DNA of 64,000 bases. It comes from GCA-2720975 sp964467985. Its GTDB lineage: Bacteria; Planctomycetota; UBA1135; GCA-002686595. Position numbers and translations under genes: made by a program. The stretch covers positions 62,001 through 126,000 of the forward strand of contig CAYXTP010000003.1 of NCBI GenBank assembly GCA_964467985.1. The letters are read 5' to 3'. Below are positions 33,501-42,706 of this stretch, one piece after another. The notes under the pieces were generated by a model, which worked only from the letters and a program-made list of their open reading frames with translations, was not told the origin of the DNA and ran no database searches. Position 1 is the stretch's first letter; each line of letters begins with the position of its first letter.

Positions 33501-34945
33501 GCCGCGCGCATCGATGGATAGGCGGCGTATGGATGGCCCTGATCGCCTTGCCATTGGCAGCAGCCCAGGTCGAAGATGCGCGACCCAACGTGCTCTTCAT
33601 CATCTCCGATGACCTGACGGCCGGGGCCCTGTCCTGCTATGGCAATACGCAATGCAAGACGCCGGCGATCGACGCCCTGGCCGCGCGCGGCACGCGCTTC
33701 ACGCGCACTTACTGCCAGTACCCCGTGTGTGGCCCATCGCGTGCCTCCATGTTGTCCGGCCTGTACGCCAACAGTCTGGAGATCATGAACAACGCAACGG
33801 CCACGAGGATTGGCAAGAACCTCGGAGACCGACTCTCCCTGCCCCAATTGTTCAAGCGCGAGGGGTACTTCACGGCGCGTGTCAGCAAGGTCTATCACAT
33901 GCTCGTGCCTGGGGACATTACGCGTGGGGTGCATGGCCCCGACCACCCGGCCTCGTGGGTGGAGCGCTACAGCTTTGAAGCTCCCGAATGGCGCAGCGTG
34001 GGGCGGCATGAGCACTTGAGCAACGAGACCCTTAGGAAGCCTAAGAACAAGCACTACTCCCTTGGTTTTGGGACGGCCTTCTACGTCGTGCAGGGAGAGG
34101 GGGAGGGATCCGAGCAGGTCGATGTCCAAGCCGCAAACAAGGCCATCGAGATCCTCACGCGCGAGCACGCCCAACCTTTCTTTTTGGCGTTGGGGTTCGT
34201 GCGCCCCCACGTTCCGCTCGTCGCACCCGCTCGTTACTTCGCTCCCTACCCGGCAGAGGCCATGCAGCTGCCGCGCATTCCAGAAGACGACTGGCTGGAC
34301 ATTCCGAAGGCGGGCATTCCCAAGAATTCGCAGACCTTTGGACTCGATACCGAGCTGAAGAAGCGCAAGGTCTTGCAGGCCTACTACGCATCCGTTTCGT
34401 TCATGGATGCCCAGGTGGGGCGAGTGCTCGAGACCCTCGCCTCCCAGGGGCTGGAGCGCAATACGATCGTGGTGTTCACCTCGGACCATGGCTACCACAT
34501 GGGCGAGCACGAGTTCTGGCAGAAGTCGAGCCTGCACGAGGAGTCCGCACGCACGCCGCTGATCATCGTGGCTCCCGGCCAGCAGCCGGCTGTGTGCGGA
34601 AGTCTGGCCCAGCTCGTGGACCTCTACCCCACCTTGGCCGAGATGTGTGGGTTGCAGCCGCCGGAACACCTGCAGGGCAAGAGCCTGGCGAGGCTCCTGG
34701 AAGATCCCGCCCAGGATGTGCACGAGTTCGTGTACTGCGCGTTCGGTAGCCCCCCGCGGGTGAGTCATCTCCTGCGCACCCGACGTCACGCCTACATGGC
34801 TTGGCCTGACGGGACCGCCGAGTTGTACGACATGCAGCAAGACCCCCTGCAGTTCACGAATCTGGCGGGCCGCGAGGAGGTCCAACAGATACAGCGCAGG
34901 CTCGAAGCCCAGTTGAAGTCACATCTGGAAGAGATCGATCCCTAA
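33497..34945 (+). CDS. Secreted sulfatase, iduronate-2-sulfatase-like
   Basis: A 482-residue exported sulfatase (signal peptide about 1-23, ALPLAAA). The N-terminal metal site is RPNVLFIISDDL; the formylglycine site is C78 in CGPSRASMLSG, a perfect C-x-P-x-R motif that needs an FGE enzyme for activation. FFLALGFVRPHVPLVAP, the metal-binding TSDHGYHMGEHEFWQKSS and SLHEESARTPLIIVAPG match the iduronate-2-sulfatase subgroup, frequent in planctomycetes, where such enzymes desulfate algal or other sulfated polysaccharides. The C-terminus FVYCAFGSPPRVSHLLRTRR and LYDMQQDPLQFTNLA is typical. The start overlaps the upstream stop by four bases (ATGA). Confidence 0.92.
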   Translation: MSRAHRWIGGVWMALIALPLAAAQVEDARPNVLFIISDDLTAGALSCYGNTQCKTPAIDALAARGTRFTRTYCQYPVCGPSRASMLSGLYANSLEIMNNATATRIGKNLGDRLSLPQLFKREGYFTARVSKVYHMLVPGDITRGVHGPDHPASWVERYSFEAPEWRSVGRHEHLSNETLRKPKNKHYSLGFGTAFYVVQGEGEGSEQVDVQAANKAIEILTREHAQPFFLALGFVRPHVPLVAPARYFAPYPAEAMQLPRIPEDDWLDIPKAGIPKNSQTFGLDTELKKRKVLQAYYASVSFMDAQVGRVLETLASQGLERNTIVVFTSDHGYHMGEHEFWQKSSLHEESARTPLIIVAPGQQPAVCGSLAQLVDLYPTLAEMCGLQPPEHLQGKSLARLLEDPAQDVHEFVYCAFGSPPRVSHLLRTRRHAYMAWPDGTAELYDMQQDPLQFTNLAGREEVQQIQRRLEAQLKSHLEEIDP

Positions 34946-34955
34946 GGCCATCGGG

Positions 34956-34961
34956 TAGGCT
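34956..34961 (+). promoter_or_regulatory. Putative -10 element of a leaderless promoter (polA)
   Basis: TAGGCT, spacer CCTGCCC (7 bases), ATG at 34969. Confidence 0.5.
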
Positions 34962-34968
34962 CCTGCCC

Positions 34969-37698
34969 ATGCCCCCCACCGCCAAGCCGCGCCTGTTTCT
35001 GCTCGACGGCACTGCCCTCGCCTACCGCGCACATTTTGCGTTGGCCCGCAGCGGCCTCACGTCCATGGCCGGCAAACCCACTGGGGCGGCCTACGGGTTC
35101 ACCATGACCCTGCGCAGGATCCTCGACCAGGAGAAACCGGACGCCATCGCCGTGGCCATGGACCCCAAGGGTCCTACCTTCCGCCACAAGCAGTACGCCG
35201 AGTACAAGGCCACACGCGAGAAGGCGCCTGAAGAAATGGTCGCCCAGCTCGACGACATCCGCAACATCGTGCGCGCCCACGGGATTCCGATCTTCGAGGT
35301 CCCTGGCTTTGAAGCCGATGACGTCATTGGGACGTTGACGGTTCAAGCGCAGGCCGCTGGTTATGAGGTGTTTCTCGTTACGGGCGACAAGGACCTGATG
35401 CAGTTGGTGAACGAGCACGTGCGCCTCTACAACATCTTCAAGCGCGACCAAGACCTGGTCATGGAAGGCATTGAGGAGGTGTTCGCCAAGTTTGGCACCA
35501 CGCCCGATCACGTGATCGACGTACTCGCCATCATGGGCGACAGCTCCGACAACGTGCCGGGCGTCAAGGGTATCGGTGAGAAGGGAGCGGCCAAACTGAT
35601 CGCTCAATTCGGCAGCGTAGCGGGAGTGCTCGAGAACCTGGATCAGGTCAAGGGCAAGGCGCGCGAGTACATCGAACGCGACCGCGAGCAGCTCTTGATG
35701 TCGCTCGAACTGGTGACCATCGACAGCGCGATGGAACTGGACCCGGGCATCGAGTGCGTGGGCCCGGCTGAACCCGATTCGCAGGCCTTGATTGAGGTGT
35801 TTTCAGCCCTGGACTTTCAGGGCCTGGTGAAGCGCGTCGCCGGCCAGGATGCCAAGGCCGCCGGCGACCGTGATTACGTCACGGTCGCGGATGAAGCCGG
35901 CCTGGCCGCTATGGAAACCGAGTTGCGTAAGGCCGGCACGTTCGCCTGGGACTCGGAGACGACGGGGCTCGAGTCCCTGCGGGTGGACATTGTGGGGCTC
36001 TCCTTCAGCGCCAAGGCCGGCCGGGCGTTCTACCTTCCGTTCAACGCCAGTTCGCCCGTGGTCGAAGGCGGCCCCCGCGCCGTCCTGGAGAGGATCACGC
36101 CTCTCCTTACCGACCCGGACCTGAAACGCATCGGCCAGAACCACAAGTACGATGCCTTGGTGCTCGCCGGGCACGGGGTCGACGTGCCTGCGCCCTACTT
36201 CGACACGATGGTGGCCAGCTACTGCGTTGCCGGGGCCACGCGCCGCCACGGCCTCGATGAGCTGGCGCTGCACTACTTCAATCTGGCCAAGATTCCGACA
36301 TCCGATTTGATCGGCAAGGGCAAGAAGCAGGTCACGATGGCCGAGGTGCCCGTCGAACAGGTGGCGGAGTACGCCTGTGAGGACGCGGATGTGACCTGGC
36401 AGTTGTATGAGGTCTTGAACAAGGAACTGGACGAAGTCGAGGCGCGCAGGTTGTTCGAGGATGTGGAGATGCAACTGGTGCCCGTGCTGACCGCCATGGA
36501 GCGACGCGGAATCACCCTGGACACAGACCTGATCGAGGAGATGTCCAGCGGGCTAGCCAAGGACATCGCCGAAGCCGAAGCAGAGGTGCGCGACCTGGCT
36601 GGTGAACCGGGGCTCAACTTGAACAGCCCAAAGGCCCTGGGCGCCGTGCTCTTTGAGAAGCTGCGCATTCAGGACGAGGCTGGCGTCAAGCGTCCCAAGC
36701 GAACGAAGACGGGCTTCGCGACCGACCACGGCACGTTGACCCAGCACTATGAGCGCGTGCCGATCGTCAGGCGCCTGTTGCAATACCGCGAGGTCGCCAA
36801 ACTCAAGAACACCTACGTGGACACCCTGCCCGGGTTCGTGAACCCCAAGACTGGCCGCGTTCACTGCCATCTGAGCCAGACGACAGCCGCGACAGGCCGC
36901 CTGGCCTCCAGCAATCCCAACCTGCAGAACATCCCCGTGCGCACCGAGCGCGGTCGCAAGCTGCGCGAGGCTTTCATCCCGCGTCCCGCAGACGAGCACG
37001 GTGAGTGGTTGCTCCTGGCAGCCGATTACAGCCAAGTGGAGTTGCGCATCATGGCGCACCTCTCGGGTGACCCTGGGCTGCGCGCGGCCTTCGAGAAGGG
37101 CGAGGACATCCATGCCTCCACAGCCAAGGTGGTCTTCAACGTGGAAGCGGAGAATGTGGATCGCGCCATGCGCTCCCAGGCCAAGGCCATCAACTTCGGT
37201 CTGCTCTACGGAATGGGACCCCAGCGCCTGGCGCGCGAGACAGGATTGACCCTGCTCGAAGCGCAGGCCTTCATTCAGCGCTACTTCGATGCCTTCCCGC
37301 GGGTGCGGGAGTGGATCGATGCCACGCTCGAAGGCGCCCGAGACAAGGGCTACGTGGAGACCCTGCTCGGCCGCCGGCGCACGATCCCCGACATCAATTC
37401 AGAGAACCAGCGGGCGCGCGTCTTCGCCGAGAACGCAGCGGTCAACACCCCGGTTCAGGGCTCGGCCGCCGATGTCATCAAATTGGCCATGATCGGGCTG
37501 GAAGAACGCCTGACAGCTTCAGAGCTCAAGGGCGAGATGCTGCTGCAGGTCCACGACGAACTGCTACTGGAGGTCCCCGCCTCGGAACTCGTAGCCTCCA
37601 CCGAGCTGGTCCGAGACTGCATGGAAAACGCCCTCGACTTGGAGGTGCCCCTGAAGGTCGAGTTCGGCTCCGGTCGAAACTGGCTGGAGGCTCACTAG
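34969..37698 (+). CDS. polA: DNA polymerase I
   Basis: A 909-residue repair and Okazaki-fragment polymerase with all three activities apparently intact. The 5' nuclease domain (1-290) begins FLLDGTALAYRAHFALA and has GFEADDVIGTL and GDSSDNVPGVKGIGEKGA. The 3'-5' exonuclease keeps its acidic residues (AWDSETTGLES, IGQNHKYDALVL, YACEDADVTWQLY), unlike many bacterial PolA proteins. The polymerase domain has TGRLASSNPNLQNIPVRT, motif A DYSQVELRIMAHLSGD, motif B RSQAKAINFGLLYGMG and motif C LQVHDELLLEV. The length is normal. The gene is probably monocistronic. Confidence 0.98.
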   Translation: MPPTAKPRLFLLDGTALAYRAHFALARSGLTSMAGKPTGAAYGFTMTLRRILDQEKPDAIAVAMDPKGPTFRHKQYAEYKATREKAPEEMVAQLDDIRNIVRAHGIPIFEVPGFEADDVIGTLTVQAQAAGYEVFLVTGDKDLMQLVNEHVRLYNIFKRDQDLVMEGIEEVFAKFGTTPDHVIDVLAIMGDSSDNVPGVKGIGEKGAAKLIAQFGSVAGVLENLDQVKGKAREYIERDREQLLMSLELVTIDSAMELDPGIECVGPAEPDSQALIEVFSALDFQGLVKRVAGQDAKAAGDRDYVTVADEAGLAAMETELRKAGTFAWDSETTGLESLRVDIVGLSFSAKAGRAFYLPFNASSPVVEGGPRAVLERITPLLTDPDLKRIGQNHKYDALVLAGHGVDVPAPYFDTMVASYCVAGATRRHGLDELALHYFNLAKIPTSDLIGKGKKQVTMAEVPVEQVAEYACEDADVTWQLYEVLNKELDEVEARRLFEDVEMQLVPVLTAMERRGITLDTDLIEEMSSGLAKDIAEAEAEVRDLAGEPGLNLNSPKALGAVLFEKLRIQDEAGVKRPKRTKTGFATDHGTLTQHYERVPIVRRLLQYREVAKLKNTYVDTLPGFVNPKTGRVHCHLSQTTAATGRLASSNPNLQNIPVRTERGRKLREAFIPRPADEHGEWLLLAADYSQVELRIMAHLSGDPGLRAAFEKGEDIHASTAKVVFNVEAENVDRAMRSQAKAINFGLLYGMGPQRLARETGLTLLEAQAFIQRYFDAFPRVREWIDATLEGARDKGYVETLLGRRRTIPDINSENQRARVFAENAAVNTPVQGSAADVIKLAMIGLEERLTASELKGEMLLQVHDELLLEVPASELVASTELVRDCMENALDLEVPLKVEFGSGRNWLEAH

Positions 37699-37708
37699 CG
37701 CAGGTACC

Positions 37709-37735
37709 GGGCGCCGCTCGCCGGGTGGGGCGCCC
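37709..37735 (+). terminator. Possible terminator hairpin after polA
   Basis: Perfect 7-base arms GGGCGCC (37709-37715) and GGCGCCC (37729-37735) begin 11 bases after the polA stop. A CCCCTTTT tract follows only about ten bases later, so termination efficiency is uncertain. Confidence 0.38.
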
Positions 37736-37909
37736 TGGCCGTGTCCCCTTTTGAGCTCTCGCAGTCAAGGGGCAACTGGGCCCAGACCTGTGCTATCTTG
37801 TACCCTGCCCCTTGCGCGAGCCCCTGCTGGGGGGGCATTCTCTTGGGCCCCACGGGCCTGCAGCGGGCCCCGACCCTTCCCCCTTTCTCGATCTCCTCTC
37901 CTGCACGCC

Positions 37910-39109
37910 ATGGCCGAGACCGCACTCGAAAGCACTGTCAGCGCCGGGATCTTCGCCGTCGATCCTGTGCTGTGCATCGCTTGTGATGCCTGCTGTGAGG
38001 ACTTCCCCGAGATCTTCTACATGGGCGGGGACGAGAAGGCGCACACGCTGGATGACCAGGAAGCGGACAAGTACAACGCGCGCACGGTGGTGGACGTCTG
38101 CCCGACCGACGCCATTGGGTTCTCGGGAGAGCTCCCTCCGGCCGAATTGACGGTGGAGTTGGAGGAGGTCGACGGCTGGGAAGCTGAATGGGCGCGGCAC
38201 CGGGGTCTGCCCGAGGACCGAGTCGAACGCGACCGCCGCTATGGGCTGGACTTCGACGTCGCCAACGAAGACGGGTACGTGGAAGTGACCTTGAACATGC
38301 CCACAATCGTTCCGCCCGTGCGGGATCGCTTCCGTTACGGGGCGCCTGACCTCATGCCCGAGTACAACGTGCACGTGTACCGCACAGAGGGTCACTTGGC
38401 GATCACGGCCTGGGTCAAGTCGCTCTCCCCTTCGGACAAGAAGGATGTAAAGCTCACCAAGGCCAAGATCCTGGCCCTGACCCACACCTCCAGTTCATTC
38501 CCCGCGCGCTTCACCACGGAGATTCCGCTGCCCGAGGAAAACTTCGTCGGGTTCAAGGAGCGTCACGATGCGCACGGCCAAATCCGAGTGCTGCTCTTCA
38601 CGGACCAGGCCAAGCTCGACGCGTGGCAGTGGCAAGCGCACTTCATTACGACCGACTGCACCTCTTGCAGCATCTGCGAGCGGGTCTGCCCGACCAACGC
38701 GATTACGGGCGGAGAGCGCTACTTCATCGAGCCGGATCTGTGTATCAACTGCTCAGTCTGCGGCGTCTACTGCCCGTTTGACGCCATCGACGACAGCCGT
38801 GAAGTTGTGGTGCCCAAGATCAAGCCCAAGCAGATCCCCAAGGCCCTGGTGCACGACGAGTTGTGCACGGGTTGCGAGTTCTGCGTAGACGTCTGCCCCT
38901 TCGACGCCATCGCCATGGAGTCGATCGTGGAGCCCAGTGACTACCCACTGCCGCAGACGAGTCAAATCGCAGTGGTCACGGGCAAGCTGTGCACCTCCTG
39001 CAAGCTGTGCGAGCAGGTTTGCATCAAGGACGCCATCGAGGTGCCGCGCCCGCACCAGTTCGAGGACATCGGGATGAGCTTCATGAGCTACATCACCGAT
39101 GGTCACTAG
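37910..39109 (+). CDS. Polyferredoxin with four or more iron-sulfur sites and a central unknown domain
   Basis: A 399-residue electron carrier. The N-terminal ferredoxin-like unit has C22, C25, C28, C29 and C64 (LCIACDACCEDF, VDVCPTDAI), like a 3Fe/4Fe ferredoxin. Residues about 75-235 form a cysteine-free beta-rich region (VEVTLNMPTIVPPVRDRF, YNVHVYRTEGHLAITAWV) that I do not recognise. The last 160 residues hold four CxxCxxC-type sites: CTSCSICERVCP, CINCSVCGVYCP, CTGCEFCVDVCP and CTSCKLCEQVC. The soluble layout suggests a wire-like subunit feeding an oxidoreductase. No partner gene is adjacent; polA and dinB flank it. The ATG at 37910 is the first that starts conserved sequence. Confidence 0.8.
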   Translation: MAETALESTVSAGIFAVDPVLCIACDACCEDFPEIFYMGGDEKAHTLDDQEADKYNARTVVDVCPTDAIGFSGELPPAELTVELEEVDGWEAEWARHRGLPEDRVERDRRYGLDFDVANEDGYVEVTLNMPTIVPPVRDRFRYGAPDLMPEYNVHVYRTEGHLAITAWVKSLSPSDKKDVKLTKAKILALTHTSSSFPARFTTEIPLPEENFVGFKERHDAHGQIRVLLFTDQAKLDAWQWQAHFITTDCTSCSICERVCPTNAITGGERYFIEPDLCINCSVCGVYCPFDAIDDSREVVVPKIKPKQIPKALVHDELCTGCEFCVDVCPFDAIAMESIVEPSDYPLPQTSQIAVVTGKLCTSCKLCEQVCIKDAIEVPRPHQFEDIGMSFMSYITDGH

Positions 39110-39130
39110 AAGCGGACTTCGGGCCCGCCC

Positions 39131-40408
39131 CTATTGACCGTCTTCGGCCGCGGCAGGTTTGGGCTCTGTTCGTCCGTCATCGGCTTGCTTGAGCTGTCGC
39201 AGCAAACTAGCTGGGACGACCGTTCGACGCCCGTACCGGCGCCGCAGTTCGTCCATGCTCTCGGTAGCCGCAGCGAGCTTCTCGCTGGAGGCCAGCCAGG
39301 CCTCGCGGCTGCCCTCACCCTTGCGGCCGTTTTCTGCACCTCCGAACAAGCTACCCTGAGCCGGCTGGCGTACGTCCTCAAGTCGCGAGACCTGGACACC
39401 TAGCAGGCGCAACGGTTGACGCTCGATCCGGTCGAGCAGTTGTTTGGACGTCGCGTAGATGCGTGGGCCCAAGTTCGTCGCGAACTCCAGGGTGCGCGTG
39501 CGGGTAATCGTGCGGAAGTCCGCATAGCGCGCCTTCAGGGTCACGGTTCGACCCCGCAGACCCTTGTCGCGCAGGGTGAACGCCACCTCCTCGGAGAAGG
39601 AGAGCAGCATGTTGCCCAGTTCATCGAAGTCGCCAATGTCCTTGGCGAACGTGCGCTCCATGCCGTGAGACTTCTCGACACGCTGGCTGGACACGCGGCG
39701 CAGGTCGATACCGTGGGCCAGGTCGTGAATCCAGAGTCCCGACGCGCCGTACTCGGCTTGGACCTGCTCGCGCGGGAGCTTGGCCAGATCGGCGATAGTC
39801 TCGATGCCCTGCTGATTCAGGCGCCGGGCGGTGCGCGGCCCGACGCCAAAGATCTTCGACACCGGCAAGGGGTCGAGCACCTCGCGAATCTGATCGCGTT
39901 CGATCACCCGCAACCCGTCGGGCTTGTCTAGATCCGAGGCCAGCTTGGCCAGAAACTTGGTCGGCGCCACCCCCACCGAGGCCACGAGCCCCGTCTCCCG
40001 CAGGATGTCGGCGCGCACTCGTACGGCCACCTCCCGTGCGTCTCCAAACAGGCGTTCGGATCCGGCGACGTCCAAGAAAGCCTCGTCCAAAGACAGGGGT
40101 TCGACCGTGGGCGTGTAGCGCCGGAAGATACCCATGATCTGTTTGCTGACCGCCGTGTAGCGATCGAAGTCCGGGGGCAGCAAGACCATGTTGGGACACT
40201 TGCGGCGCGCCAAGGCTGTGGGCTGGGCTGAGTGCACGCCGAACTTGCGAGCCTCATAGCTGGCTGCGGAGATCACCCCGCGACTGGACGCCGGACCACC
40301 GACACACACCGGCAAACCCGCCAAGGACGGATTGTCGCGGACTTCGACGGACGCGTAAAAGGCGTCCATGTCCACATGCAGGATGGTGAGGGGGGGGCTC
40401 TTGGACAT
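39131..40408 (-). CDS. dinB: DNA polymerase IV (Y-family translesion polymerase)
   Basis: A 425-residue Y-family polymerase for translesion synthesis. Catalytic acidic motifs: HVDMDAFYASVE and SLDEAFLDVAG. Also seen are VCVGGPASSRGVISAASYEAR, SVGVAPTKFLAKLASD and the helix-hairpin-helix KIFGVGPRTARRLNQQG; the little-finger domain includes RVEKSHGMERTF and LLGVQVSRLED. A likely beta-clamp binding motif, QGSLFG, follows the little finger. The C-terminal 60 residues are low-complexity and charged, longer than in E. coli DinB (351 residues). No SOS-type operator could be recognised upstream. It converges on the polyferredoxin gene with a 21-base gap. Confidence 0.95.
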   Translation of the reverse strand: MSKSPPLTILHVDMDAFYASVEVRDNPSLAGLPVCVGGPASSRGVISAASYEARKFGVHSAQPTALARRKCPNMVLLPPDFDRYTAVSKQIMGIFRRYTPTVEPLSLDEAFLDVAGSERLFGDAREVAVRVRADILRETGLVASVGVAPTKFLAKLASDLDKPDGLRVIERDQIREVLDPLPVSKIFGVGPRTARRLNQQGIETIADLAKLPREQVQAEYGASGLWIHDLAHGIDLRRVSSQRVEKSHGMERTFAKDIGDFDELGNMLLSFSEEVAFTLRDKGLRGRTVTLKARYADFRTITRTRTLEFATNLGPRIYATSKQLLDRIERQPLRLLGVQVSRLEDVRQPAQGSLFGGAENGRKGEGSREAWLASSEKLAAATESMDELRRRYGRRTVVPASLLRQLKQADDGRTEPKPAAAEDGQ

Positions 40409-40474
40409 GGGACCCCATAGCCTGCCTTTCGCGTCCCGGAACCGTCAACCGCAGTCAAGGTGCGGGTTGGACCG

Positions 40475-40480
40475 TATGCT
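40475..40480 (+). promoter_or_regulatory. Putative -10 element, near-leaderless (OleA-like gene)
   Basis: TATGCT, 11-base spacer CTGGCGCGCCC, ATG at 40492. The leader would be only about four bases. Confidence 0.42.
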
Positions 40481-40491
40481 CTGGCGCGCCC

Positions 40492-41541
40492 ATGCACCCG
40501 TCCCTGTCCTTCGAATCGGTACGAATCCGATCCCTGACCCACGCCCTGCCTGAGGAGATCATCAGCAGCGATGAGCTCGAGCAGCGCCTGCGTCCGGTCT
40601 ACGACCGGCTAGGCCTGCACGTGGGAAGGCTGGAATTGATGAGTGGCATCCGCGAGCGCCGCTTCTGGCCCCAAGGCACGCGACCCAGCCAGGTGGCCGC
40701 CCGTGCGGGTCGTGCGGCCCTGGAACGAGCGCAAGTTGCCCCTGAGCAGATCGGCTGCTTGATTCACGCAGCCGTGTGCCGTGACTTCATGGAGCCGGCA
40801 ACCGCATCGGTGGTCCATGCAGAGTTGGGTCTAGCCCCCCACTGTCAGGCTTTCGACCTCTCGAACGCTTGCTTGGGTTTCTCCAACGCACTGGTGATCG
40901 CGGCGGGCATGATCGAAAGCGGACAGATCGAGGCCGCATTGATTGTCGCGGGCGAGGACGGAAGGCCTTTGGTGGAAGAAACCCTGGCCGCGCTGAACTC
41001 CCGGGCGGAAACCACGCGCGATGAAATCAAACGTGCCTACGCCTCGCTCACCATCGGGTCCGGCGCCGCCGCCTGTGTCTTGAGTCGCTGTTCACAAGCC
41101 GACTCGTCAGGGCCGAGGTTGATTTCAGGTGTGGGCCTCTCCGCCACGGAACACCACAAACTGTGTTCCGGGGACCGGAAAGACGGTCAGGGGCCCTTGA
41201 TGGAGACGGACGCCGAAGCGCTATTGCAAGCGGGCGTCGAGTTGGCCCAAGCGACCTGGGCGCTGTTTCAAGAAACCACGGGCTGGAGCGCAGACAGCGT
41301 GGACCGCTTCGTCACCCACCAGGTCGGACGCGCCCACAAGCGGGCCCTCTTCGAGGCCCTCGGCCTGGAGCACGCCAAGGATTTCACCAGCGTCGAGTTC
41401 CTGGGCAACATGGGCTCGGTCTCCCTGCCGGTCACCCTGGCCCTCGCCGTCGAGCAGGGCTTCATCCAAGGCGGGCAGCGAGTCGCCCTGCAGGGCATCG
41501 GGAGCGGGTTGCAGTGTCAGATGTTAGCCCTCGAGTGGTGA
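40492..41541 (+). CDS. Thiolase-fold enzyme, OleA-type / 3-oxoacyl-ACP synthase III-like
   Basis: A 349-residue condensing enzyme. OleA joins two fatty acyl-CoA molecules head to head in long-chain olefin synthesis. Similarity to OleA covers the whole length as I recall it: LRPVYDRLGL, GIRERRFW, AAVCRDFMEPATASVV, FDLSNACLGFSNAL (catalytic Cys), YASLTIGSGAAA, SATEHHKLCSGD, FVTHQVGRAH (His), FLGNMGSVSLP (Asn) and the end LQGIGSGLQCQMLALEW. A canonical FabH would differ in the 'RDF/YLEPxTAS' stretch. The partner genes oleB, oleC and oleD are not adjacent, so an acyl-chain role other than olefins is possible. Confidence 0.78.
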   Translation: MHPSLSFESVRIRSLTHALPEEIISSDELEQRLRPVYDRLGLHVGRLELMSGIRERRFWPQGTRPSQVAARAGRAALERAQVAPEQIGCLIHAAVCRDFMEPATASVVHAELGLAPHCQAFDLSNACLGFSNALVIAAGMIESGQIEAALIVAGEDGRPLVEETLAALNSRAETTRDEIKRAYASLTIGSGAAACVLSRCSQADSSGPRLISGVGLSATEHHKLCSGDRKDGQGPLMETDAEALLQAGVELAQATWALFQETTGWSADSVDRFVTHQVGRAHKRALFEALGLEHAKDFTSVEFLGNMGSVSLPVTLALAVEQGFIQGGQRVALQGIGSGLQCQMLALEW

Positions 41542-41599
41542 GAGTCGTAGGTCCTGAGGCCCGCGGACGGGGTAGGGTAGAACTGGCCCCACGCCTGAC

Positions 41600-42706
41600 A
41601 TGAATTCGCCCAACCCCACCTCATCCGCTCCCGAACCCGACGTCGAGAGTTCCCCCCAGCCGAGCCAGGCGCGTTGGCCCATGAAATTGGGCTTGCTTGG
41701 CGGTGCGCTGCTGGTGGCCGTGGCGCTGACGGAAGTGGGTCTGCGCCTGGCGGGAGTTGAGTTCCACATGCACCCGGTGCGCCTGGAGTTCGGCTACCCG
41801 AACCCGACCGTGATGGAGGACTACTTCGCCCCCCACCCCGATTACCTGTGGGTCCCCAAGAACTACGACAAGAACTTGGACCTGGCGCGCGAGACGCAGC
41901 CCTATCTCGTTTTGTGCGGCTGCTCGTGCACAGCCTGGGGCAAGTTCGCCAAGCCCCTGGCACGCCGTGTCGCGAAGGCCGAGGGCACGCGGCCACTCAA
42001 GTTCGCCAACTTGGCCGTTGCTGGTTGGTCGAGCTACTCGGGCTTGCAGCAATTCAAGCGCGACGTGATCGAACTGAAACCCAAGGTGGTGACGATTTAC
42101 TTCGGCTGGAACGATCACTGGGTTGGCTACGGGGTGGACGACAAGACCGGCGGGGAATTGGCGTCGTCCAAGATCTTGAACAAGCAGGGTCTGCGCATTG
42201 TGCAAATGCTGACGCGCATAATGGTGGCGCGCAAACGAACCAGTGCAGACGACGGTGCGCGTCCCCTGCGCGTTTCACTCGAGGATTTCCGTTCGAATAT
42301 TGAGAACATGGTGGAGCTGGCCCTAGCTAATGGAATTGAGCCAGTCTTGGTGACCGCGCCCACGTCACACCGCGTCGGAGCCGAACCGGAGTACCTGCTC
42401 GGTCGCTGGATCGAGGACCTCAATGACCTGGTGCCCTTGCACCAGAGCTACGTGGAAGTCGTGCGTGAGGTGGCAGCCGAACGCAAGGTTGCGCTTTGCG
42501 ACCTGGCCGCGAGTTTCGATGCAATGCCGCCCGAGTCCCTGAGCAAGTACCTGATGGAGGACGGCATTCACTTGACTACGCCCGTGGAGGGTGAGAAGGG
42601 ACCCTCGGGCAGCGAGAAGGTCGCTTCCCTGCTGTTCCGGTGCCTGCAGGACAACGACCTGCTGCCGATGGCCGATGGCAGCGGCCCCCGGCACCCCCCG
42701 CGCTAG
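41600..42706 (+). CDS. Membrane-anchored SGNH/GDSL-like hydrolase
   Basis: A 368-residue protein with one N-terminal membrane helix (about residues 29-46, LGLLGGALLVAVALTEVGL) and an extracytoplasmic SGNH-type domain. The nucleophile block is VLCGCSCTAWG: the Ser (S109) is there, but the usual Asp of GDS is Cys. Later blocks look normal: IYFGWNDHW (block III Gly-x-Asn-Asp) and EDGIHLT (Asp-x-x-His). Family members deacetylate or esterify surface polysaccharides. TAGGGT at 41573-41578 lies 21 bases before the ATG, so a short leader is likely. The stop overlaps the end of the convergent sulfatase-fold gene by four bases. Confidence 0.72.
   Translation: MNSPNPTSSAPEPDVESSPQPSQARWPMKLGLLGGALLVAVALTEVGLRLAGVEFHMHPVRLEFGYPNPTVMEDYFAPHPDYLWVPKNYDKNLDLARETQPYLVLCGCSCTAWGKFAKPLARRVAKAEGTRPLKFANLAVAGWSSYSGLQQFKRDVIELKPKVVTIYFGWNDHWVGYGVDDKTGGELASSKILNKQGLRIVQMLTRIMVARKRTSADDGARPLRVSLEDFRSNIENMVELALANGIEPVLVTAPTSHRVGAEPEYLLGRWIEDLNDLVPLHQSYVEVVREVAAERKVALCDLAASFDAMPPESLSKYLMEDGIHLTTPVEGEKGPSGSEKVASLLFRCLQDNDLLPMADGSGPRHPPR

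Noticed and set aside
33386..34885. Long minus-strand open frame opposite the sulfatase
   Set aside because: It mirrors the codon pattern of the sulfatase gene, as expected in GC-rich DNA, and encodes no recognisable domain.
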